The notes under the pieces were generated by a model, which saw nothing but the letters and a program-made list of their open reading frames with translations, was not told the DNA's origin and searched no databases. From Nitriliruptorales bacterium (GTDB lineage: Bacteria; Actinomycetota; Nitriliruptoria; Euzebyales; Egibacteraceae), in NCBI GenBank assembly GCA_007126835.1, contig SLAO01000141.1:1-9162 (forward strand): DNA of 9,162 nucleotides. The letters run 5' to 3'. Every line of letters begins with the position of its first letter. Position 1 is the stretch's first letter. Of the stretch, positions 1 through 5,002 are shown one piece after another. The translations under genes and the position numbers were made by a program.

Positions 1-856
1 CAGCCTCGAACCCGCCATACGCTGCAACAGCCGTGGCGGCCGGCAGCGTGATGTGGTGGGTGGCAGGGACCGGGACCTGGGGCGCGGCGAAGTCGTCGGA
101 GAACGACAAGTTGAGGAACATGAGGGTTGCCGCGCTGAAACCGAAGGCCAGGAACATGCTGCCGGTCCAGTAGAAGGTGATCCCGCCCAGGACTCCGAAC
201 GCCAGTCCGATGATCGCGACGTTTCCCCACTTGTAGAACCACGGCAGCCAGACCTCTGCGTTGCCGCGCTCCGCTGGCCTGCCGCCTGTCCCGTCGGTCT
301 CGTGCGTCTCACCACGCTCGAAGGGCGAGACGTCGAAGATGTTGTTGCCACGGATCTCGCCGATGATCGCGTACCTGAACACCAGCCGGTGGATCAGCGC
401 TGACAGGACCACCGCGACCGCGATCGGGTCCCATGGCAGCGCGAGCAACTCCCCGGAGACGTAGAAGATCACCCACCCGAGGATGCCGAACAGGCCGCCG
501 ACCAAGAGGACGTCGGCGTGCCGCCCTGCGAAGGCGATGAGGATGTTCTTGCCTTTGTGGGGAGCCCAGTTGCCGCCGAACCCGGGCCCCATGTACCCCT
601 TCTTGGCCGCGTAGGCGAGCGCGGCCGCGCCACCGGCGAACGCGATGTGCGGTCCGAAGAACGCCCCGAAGGCAAGCTCGAACGTGTAGCCAGGGAATTC
701 GACGCCGGCGATGTTGATCGCGGCGATCCGGAGAGCTTCACCGCCGATGATGACGAACCCCATGAAGACGAAGGCCGGGAGGGCGCCCAGTGCCGCGCCG
801 AGGACGCCACCGGCGAACGAGGCGATGATCATTGCGAGTATCTCGATCGGCTCCAT
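1..856 (-). CDS. Unrecognised multi-span membrane protein with internal duplication (partial, C-terminus off window)
   Basis: The frame is open from an ATG at 856 to the left edge, giving 285 codons with strongly G/C-biased third positions and no stop. A GGGG-type ribosome binding site lies about 8 bases before the ATG. The product is very hydrophobic. Probable membrane segments are at residues 5-25, 27-47, 58-82, 104-134, 143-163, 211-230 and 235-251, with a polar Glu/Thr/Gly-rich linker near 178-200. Two stretches resemble each other: residues 115-135 (VGGLFGILGWVIFYVSG) and 212-232 (IGLAFGVLGGITFYWTG). Histidine-containing motifs FGPHIAFAGG (67-76) and THHITLPAA (266-274) each lead into an Ala-rich helix. 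I do not recognise the family. The duplicated fold suggests a transporter or permease-like protein, but no substrate can be named. It is transcribed divergently from the exporter gene across a 490-base gap. That it is a real gene is fairly certain; its function is unknown. Confidence 0.75.
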   Translation of the reverse strand, partial: MEPIEILAMIIASFAGGVLGAALGALPAFVFMGFVIIGGEALRIAAINIAGVEFPGYTFELAFGAFFGPHIAFAGGAAALAYAAKKGYMGPGFGGNWAPHKGKNILIAFAGRHADVLLVGGLFGILGWVIFYVSGELLALPWDPIAVAVVLSALIHRLVFRYAIIGEIRGNNIFDVSPFERGETHETDGTGGRPAERGNAEVWLPWFYKWGNVAIIGLAFGVLGGITFYWTGSMFLAFGFSAATLMFLNLSFSDDFAAPQVPVPATHHITLPAATAVAAYGGFEA

Positions 857-1349
857 CGGTGCTACCCCGCTTTCGGACTCCGATTGCTGTCAGCGCAGGG
901 ATCGATCACCTGCGTGACGGGCGATTCTTGGCGTCGGTCCACGAGCGTGGACCCCGGGTGCCGAACGGTTGCTTCTTTGCGCGCCCCCTCTCTGCGGACC
1001 ATCCGCCTCGGGGGCAGGTCAGGAAGCGCACAGGGAGCCTTCCCGCCCGCGTGCCGACGATGGAGGCTGACGGCCCGGCGCCCCAGGGCCAAGCGCCCGT
1101 TGTCGGCCGGCTGCCGACGCCAGCGTGCGTGGGCTTGCACCAACCGTGGCGTGAACCCACACCGCGCAACGCCCAGGGTTCGCTGTCCCTCCACGTCCAG
1201 CGCGCCGGGACCATGCGCGGGGTCTTATCGTTTATTAGTCCCTGTAGCGGGAAATGCTCCGCCTGTGTCCCGGATCGGTTCCATCGGCCCTCGACAGAGG
1301 CACGATCACCACATCAGGAGATCCGGGCAGAACCAGGAGATGCGGGCAG
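857..1349. other. Divergent intergenic region, gene-free and rich in hairpins
   Basis: No convincing coding frame is present; the open frames here are short, Arg-rich and of low complexity. The stretch holds a chain of small inverted repeats: 936-943 with 946-953, 994-998 with 1002-1006 (loop CCA), 1033-1036 with 1041-1044, 1077-1081 with 1093-1097, 1102-1107 with 1113-1118 (GTCGGC/GCCGAC, five-base loop), and 1129-1133 with 1156-1160. An A/T-rich island (1225-1239, TTATCGTTTATTAG) stands out and may mark promoters for one or both flanking genes, although no clean -35/-10 pair could be assigned. If the minus-strand gene starts transcription near this island, its leader would be about 370 bases long and would contain all these hairpins. 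No known riboswitch family was recognised. Confidence 0.5.
936..953. promoter_or_regulatory. 18-base near-perfect palindrome, candidate operator or leader hairpin
   Basis: GGTCCACG-AG-CGTGGACC has two 8-base arms that are exact reverse complements around a 2-base centre. It lies about 80 bases upstream of the minus-strand membrane-protein start and about 400 bases before the exporter start. Its size and symmetry fit a dimeric repressor site, but as RNA it would form a 7-bp stem with a GAGC loop. No regulator gene is present in the window to link it to. Confidence 0.4.
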
Positions 1350-1350
1350 A
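1313..1350 (+). repeat. 19-base tandem duplication carrying the ribosome binding site
   Basis: Copy one (1313-1331, ATCAGGAGATCCGGGCAGA) is followed directly by copy two (1332-1350, ACCAGGAGATGCGGGCAGA); 17 of 19 bases match. Each copy contains an AGGAG Shine-Dalgarno core (1316-1320 and 1335-1339). The last base of copy two is the A of the exporter ATG. One of the two differences (C to G) creates an out-of-frame ATG at 1340, one base after the second AGGAG and so too close to it for good initiation. Confidence 0.8.
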
Positions 1351-3872
1351 TGCGCACACTCTTCGACGTGCTCGTGCGCGTCGTCACCAAACGGCCGGTC
1401 GTCGTGCTGGTGGCCATCGGGCTTGTCAGCGTGGCGCTGGCCGGCCTTGCGAGTCAGTCCCAGACGGTCGAGGACGACGCCGCCACGGTCGACAGCCCCG
1501 AGGTTGACGCCCAGCAGATCCTCGATGATCGATTCGGCGGTGACGAGGCCGTTCTCCAGGTCGTGGTCCGGACCCCGGGCCAAGACGTGCGCGGGGCTGA
1601 GGGGCTGCAGGCAAGCCAAGCGATCCGCACCGCAGTCGAGGACAGCGCCGCGGCCGACCGCCTCTCCGATCAAGGCGGTCGCCCGGCGATCCTGAGCTTC
1701 CTGGCCAGCGCAGAAGCGGTCATCGAGGCCCAGCAGATCGATCCGGCCGACCTCAGCGACGACGAGGTCGCCGAGCTTCAGGCCGCCGGCGAAGAGCAGG
1801 CGCCCGCCCAGGTCGCCGAGCAGGCCGCCGGCTTGCTCGCCGAGGGCGCCGACGCGCCCGAGGCAGGACTGGTGCTGGTCTTCTTCGACGCCGCCGGCCT
1901 CGACGAGGAGGCCACCGCCGCCCTGCAGCGCGACGCCGTTGCGGCCATCGAGGCCGCACAGCTTCCACCTGAGGTAGAGGTCGAGCCGTTCAGCTTCGCC
2001 CTGCTGTTCGACGACCAGGACATCGGCCCCGAGGTCGGGCGCCTGTTCGGCACCGCAGCGGCCATCATCCTGGCGGTCCTGGCCACCGTCTACTGGGTAC
2101 GCCCCCGGCCGGGCACCAAACTGGCCATCGCAAGGCGGACCGCCGCCGACGTGGGGCTGACGCTGCTGGCGATCCTGCTGGCCATCGTGTGGATGCAAGG
2201 CGCAGGCGTGCTGCTGGGCCCTGACTACCTGGGACTGACCGGCTACTTCAGCCCCCAAACGCAGATCGTGCCGATCTTGATCATCGGTCTGGGCGTCGAC
2301 TACTCCATCCACGTGCTCGCCCGCTACCGCGAGGAGGTCGGGGCCGGCAACGATCCCGATGCCGTGATTGGCACGGCGCTGCGCACGGTGGGCATCGCGC
2401 TGGCCCTTGCGACCGCCACCACCGTGGTGGGCTTTCTGACCAACCTCGCCAGCCCGGTTGGCTTCCTGCGCACGTTCGGTGTGCTGGCCGCCACCGGCAT
2501 CGCCGCGGCGTTCGTGATCACCCTGACGCTGGTGCCCGCCGCCCGGCTGCTGCTCGACCGTCGCGCCGTGCGCCAAGACACGTTGCCGGCCGCGTCGCTG
2601 CAGACCTCCGGGCAGCGGCTGCTGCCGTCGCTGGCCGAGCGCACCGCCTGGCTGGCAGAGCGCGCGCCGGTGGCCACCGTCGCCGCCGCGGTCGCCCTGG
2701 CCGGCTTGGGCGGCTACGGCTTCACCCAACTCGACACCGAGTTCAGCGTCACTGATTTCGTGCCCACCGACGCGCCGATGCTGGCGACCTTCGACACCCT
2801 CCAGGAGGACTTCGGCGGCGGCTTCGACGAGACCACCGAGGTGCTGCTGACCGGGGACGTGGCCACGCCGGAGACGCACAACGCGCTGGTCGACGTGCTC
2901 GACGACCTGGCGTCCTCCCCCGCCGTCGACTCGGTCGGCGACGACGCCGACGCCGACTCGGTCGTCTCGGCGCTGGGGATCGCGCTGGCCGAATCCGGCG
3001 ACGAGCTCGGCCCGCAGCTCGCCGAGCTAGGGCTAACCCCCGACGGCCGCGCCGAGGCTGACGCCGACGTCGCCGCCGCCTACGAACTACTGCTCACCGA
3101 GGCGCCCGAGGCCGCCGAGCCGGTCCTGGCTCGCGACGGCGACGGGTTCACCGGCCGCGTGGCGATCCGCACCAGCGCCGGCGAGTCCGATGCCGGGGCC
3201 CTGGCCGAGGATCTGCAGCGCCGGTTCGAGCCGGTCGCCGACGCCGGCGTCACGGCGATCCCGACCTCGGCGGAGATCGTCCAGGCCGGGGTGACCGCCG
3301 ACATCGAGGACACGCAGCTGCGCTCGCTGGCAGTCGCACTGGGCGCCGCGATGCTGCTGCTGGTCGTCAACTTCTGGATCACCGCCAGACGGCCGATGCT
3401 GGGCGTGCTGACCATCGCCCCCGTCGGCCTCGTCCTGGCGTGGACATTCGGGACGATGGCCCTGACAGGCATCCCGCTGACCCCCGTGACCGCGACGCTG
3501 GCCGCCTTGGCGATCGGCATCGGGGTGCCGTTCACGATCCACGTCACCCACCGGTTCCTGGAGATGCGCGCCACGTACGCCGACGCGCACGCCGCGCTGC
3601 GCGCCACGGCCCGGCGCACCGGTGGGGCACTGGCCGGGTCGGCGATGACCACGGGGATCGGCTTCGGGGTGCTGATCACCTCGACGTTGGTGCCGTTTAG
3701 CCAGCTGGGCTTCGTCACGGTGTACGCGATCGGGTTCTCCCTGCTCGCCGCGGTGCTGGTGCTGCCCAGCGTCCTCGCGCTGTGGGATCGCTGGCACCGA
3801 CGCCGCTCGCCCGGGGAGCACACCGCCGCGGCGTCGCCCCGCGAACCCGCGCTTGCCGGCCACGAGGACTGA
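1350..3872 (+). CDS. MMPL/RND-superfamily exporter (HAE3-like)
   Basis: This 840-residue protein has the two-fold RND layout. TM1 is at about residues 17-35, followed by a large Ala/Glu-rich extracytoplasmic domain (36-228), a bundle of membrane helices (230-403), a cytoplasmic linker, TM7 (439-457), a second extracytoplasmic domain (460-655) and a final helix bundle (657-810) ending in a charged tail. The first bundle carries GLGVDYSIHVLARYREE from residue 313, the classic MMPL motif whose Asp (D317) is linked to proton coupling. The equivalent place in the second bundle reads GIGVPFTIHVTHRF (723-736), with Pro instead of Asp. Such exporters use proton-motive force to move lipids or hydrophobic molecules; the substrate here cannot be told. 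The ATG at 1350 is chosen because AGGAG lies 10 bases upstream and the protein then begins with a normal cytoplasmic segment before TM1. An earlier in-frame ATG at 1254 would add 32 unlikely residues. Confidence 0.9.
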   Translation: MRTLFDVLVRVVTKRPVVVLVAIGLVSVALAGLASQSQTVEDDAATVDSPEVDAQQILDDRFGGDEAVLQVVVRTPGQDVRGAEGLQASQAIRTAVEDSAAADRLSDQGGRPAILSFLASAEAVIEAQQIDPADLSDDEVAELQAAGEEQAPAQVAEQAAGLLAEGADAPEAGLVLVFFDAAGLDEEATAALQRDAVAAIEAAQLPPEVEVEPFSFALLFDDQDIGPEVGRLFGTAAAIILAVLATVYWVRPRPGTKLAIARRTAADVGLTLLAILLAIVWMQGAGVLLGPDYLGLTGYFSPQTQIVPILIIGLGVDYSIHVLARYREEVGAGNDPDAVIGTALRTVGIALALATATTVVGFLTNLASPVGFLRTFGVLAATGIAAAFVITLTLVPAARLLLDRRAVRQDTLPAASLQTSGQRLLPSLAERTAWLAERAPVATVAAAVALAGLGGYGFTQLDTEFSVTDFVPTDAPMLATFDTLQEDFGGGFDETTEVLLTGDVATPETHNALVDVLDDLASSPAVDSVGDDADADSVVSALGIALAESGDELGPQLAELGLTPDGRAEADADVAAAYELLLTEAPEAAEPVLARDGDGFTGRVAIRTSAGESDAGALAEDLQRRFEPVADAGVTAIPTSAEIVQAGVTADIEDTQLRSLAVALGAAMLLLVVNFWITARRPMLGVLTIAPVGLVLAWTFGTMALTGIPLTPVTATLAALAIGIGVPFTIHVTHRFLEMRATYADAHAALRATARRTGGALAGSAMTTGIGFGVLITSTLVPFSQLGFVTVYAIGFSLLAAVLVLPSVLALWDRWHRRRSPGEHTAAASPREPALAGHED

Positions 3873-3875
3873 CGC

Positions 3876-3891
3876 GGCCCGGCGGCGGGCC
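3876..3891. terminator. Hairpin between convergent genes, candidate bidirectional terminator
   Basis: GGCCCG-GCGG-CGGGCC forms a perfect 6-bp all-G/C stem with a 4-base loop, beginning 3 bases after the exporter stop. It sits in the 73-base gap between the converging exporter and VIT-type genes. No T-run follows on either strand, so intrinsic termination is uncertain, though this is common in very GC-rich actinobacteria. Confidence 0.45.
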
Positions 3892-3945
3892 CCGCGCAGC
3901 CCCAGGAAGCGGGCCCTCTCCCACCGAGCAGCCCGGGGCCGAGCC

Positions 3946-4569
3946 CTACCCGACGGCGACACCCAGCCCCGAGCCCACCACGTAGGCGAGGATGCCGGCG
4001 CCGCCGCCGATGACGAGGATGCGCACCCCCGACCGCCAGGGACTGCGCTTGGTCAGCTTCGTCAGGATCGCTCCGGCCGTGAACAGCGAGACCCCGGTCA
4101 GGATCGAGCTGATCGTCACCGCGAGCATCCCCGCGGTGAACAGGAACGGCAGCAGCGGGATGAACGCGCCGAGGGCGAACAACCCTGAGCTTGCAAAGGC
4201 TGCGCGGGTGGCGCGGACGTTGTCGTCGGCTTCGACGACCTGCCCGGCCTCGAGCATCTCGCGCTGGGTGGCGACGCTGACGTACTCGCCGGCACCCATC
4301 GACAGGCCCCCCGACAGCAACCCGGCGATGCCGGCGATCAGCACCGCCTCGGGCGACACCTGGGCACCCGCCACCCCCATGATGAGCCCGAAGTTGGACA
4401 CCATGCCGTCCTGCACCCCGAAGAGGCCGGCGCGGATCATGTTGGACTGGTCCAGGCCCCCGTTGCCGCGTTCGGCCTTACCCGCCGCGTCCGGGGCGGG
4501 CCCGCCCCCGTCAAGTTTGGAATCGTCGCCCATGCGGGTGACGATAGCCCCCTGGCTTGACGATGTCAC
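3946..4569 (-). CDS. VIT1/CCC1-family divalent metal (Fe/Mn) transporter
   Basis: The product is 207 residues. After a polar Gly/Asp-rich N-terminus (1-42), the VIT family pattern follows. TM1 carries GLFGVQDGMVSNFGLIMGVAG (within 48-68, conserved Asp 54). TM2 carries SGGLSMGAGEYVSVATQRE (86-104). Three further segments lie at about 124-145, 147-168 and 182-203. Family members export Fe2+ or Mn2+ from the cytosol, usually by proton exchange. The stretch between TM2 and TM3 is only about 20 residues, so the glutamate-rich metal-binding domain of plant VIT1 is absent, as in the shorter nodulin-21-like members. The longest reading starts at a GTG (4569) with AAGGAAG about 11 bases upstream. An ATG at 4533 (195 residues) is equally possible, with a GGGGG run 14 bases before it. 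The gene converges on the exporter gene and is divergent from the tRNA pair. Confidence 0.85.
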   Translation of the reverse strand: MTSSSQGAIVTRMGDDSKLDGGGPAPDAAGKAERGNGGLDQSNMIRAGLFGVQDGMVSNFGLIMGVAGAQVSPEAVLIAGIAGLLSGGLSMGAGEYVSVATQREMLEAGQVVEADDNVRATRAAFASSGLFALGAFIPLLPFLFTAGMLAVTISSILTGVSLFTAGAILTKLTKRSPWRSGVRILVIGGGAGILAYVVGSGLGVAVG

Positions 4570-4585
4570 CGCAGGTAAGGCTTCC

Positions 4586-4616
4586 TTGAAACCCCACGTG
4601 TCGATGCTGCTACGCT
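4586..4616 (+). promoter_or_regulatory. Candidate promoter for tRNA-Arg
   Basis: TTGAAA (4586-4591) and TACGCT (4611-4616, preceded by TGC) are separated by 19 bases, slightly long for a sigma-70 type promoter. A start near 4623 would give a leader of about 65 bases before tRNA-Arg, to be removed by tRNA processing. This is a visual match only. Confidence 0.3.
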
Positions 4617-4688
4617 GCTCGTAGGCAACCGACCGTCCTGCCGCGCGCCTCGCCCACCCGGGTGGTGCACGGCCTCCACCTCCAGTGT

Positions 4689-4761
4689 GCGCCCGTAGCT
4701 CAGGGGACAGAGCAGCGGACTTCTATTCCGCGGGTCGGGGGTTCGAATCCTCCCGGGCGCG
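4689..4761 (+). tRNA. tRNA-Arg (anticodon UCU)
   Basis: A complete 73-base cloverleaf is readable: acceptor GCGCCCG/CGGGCGC, D stem GCTC/GAGC, anticodon stem GCGGA/TCCGC with loop CTTCTAT (anticodon TCT), variable GGGTC, T arm GGGGG-TTCGAAT-CCTCC (one G-U pair), discriminator G. It reads AGA codons (and AGG by wobble), which should be rare in a genome of this composition. CCA is not encoded, since GCGTG follows. Confidence 0.95.
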
Positions 4762-4777
4762 CGTGTACGATGTCGAA

Positions 4778-4798
4778 TCGCCGCGCCCCGCGCGGCGA
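4778..4798 (+). terminator. Perfect 9-bp hairpin between tRNA-Arg and tRNA-His
   Basis: TCGCCGCGC-CCC-GCGCGGCGA is a perfect 9-bp stem with a 3-base loop, in the 44-base spacer between the two tRNA genes, followed by CGTCTT. It could terminate tRNA-Arg transcription or act as a processing element in a joint transcript. A -10-like TACGAT at 4766-4771 just before it could alternatively start tRNA-His transcription, but no -35 match was seen. The hairpin itself is certain; its role is inferred. Confidence 0.5.
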
Positions 4799-4805
4799 CG
4801 TCTTG

Positions 4806-4879
4806 GTGGCCGTAGCTCAGTTGGTTAGAGCGCCGCGTTGTGGTCGCGGAGGTCGCGGGTTCAATTCCCGTCGGTCACC
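4806..4879 (+). tRNA. tRNA-His (anticodon GUG)
   Basis: Cloverleaf: acceptor GTGGCCG/CGGTCAC (one G-U pair), D stem GCTC/GAGC, anticodon stem CCGCG/CGCGG with loop TTGTGGT (anticodon GTG), variable AGGTC, T arm GCGGG-TTCAATT-CCCGT. The base before the acceptor stem is G (4805) and the discriminator is C (4879). Together they supply the extra G-1:C73 pair that identifies histidine tRNA in bacteria, so the mature 5' end is probably 4805. CCA is not encoded. Confidence 0.95.
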
Positions 4880-4888
4880 CTCACCGAA

Positions 4889-4902
4889 AGCCTGATCAGG
4901 CT
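4889..4902. terminator. 14-base perfect palindrome between tRNA-His and the SpoIID-type gene
   Basis: AGCCTGATCAGGCT is fully self-complementary; as RNA it gives a 5-bp stem with a GATC loop. It starts 10 bases after tRNA-His, and on the minus strand it lies 101 bases beyond the stop of the converging SpoIID-type gene, followed there by TTCGG. A terminator for the tRNA unit is the simplest reading; the stem is short and lacks a T-run on the plus strand. Confidence 0.35.
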
Positions 4903-5002
4903 CGCGTTCACGCCGACCCTGCCCCACCCCGCGACGTTCACCGGCGAAGGGTGCGCTCGTTGATGCTCCGTGGCGCGCACACCTTGCCGTCAGCGGACTT
5001 CG

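Noticed and set aside
469..810. 113-codon minus-strand Ser/Pro/Arg-rich frame
   Set aside because: It overlaps the unknown membrane-protein gene in another frame on the same strand; the membrane frame has proper hydrophobic helices and codon bias and runs unbroken to the window edge.
1013..1025. Minus-strand TTCCTGACCTGCC, resembling the end of a cobalamin-riboswitch B12 box
   Set aside because: Only the GACCTGCC part matches. The other conserved core elements (GGTG-AA and CCGC-ACTG in the right order) were not found upstream on that strand.
862..1194. 110-codon minus-strand frame in the divergent intergenic region
   Set aside because: Its composition is Arg-rich and low complexity, it lacks a good ribosome binding site, and an overlapping second frame is equally open, as expected for random GC-rich DNA.
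1254..1349. Earlier in-frame ATG start for the exporter
   Set aside because: It adds 32 residues unlike a transporter N-terminus, has no ribosome binding site, and runs through the tandem repeat that holds the AGGAG for the ATG at 1350.
1314..2879. 521-codon open frame on the minus strand opposite the exporter
   Set aside because: The translation is Gly/Gln/Arg/His-rich low complexity without membrane segments or motifs. The opposite strand encodes a clear MMPL exporter, so this is a GC-rich shadow.
4689..4902. The tRNA pair as an integration site for a mobile element
   Set aside because: No integrase, no duplicated tRNA 3' end and no compositional change were seen near the tRNA genes.
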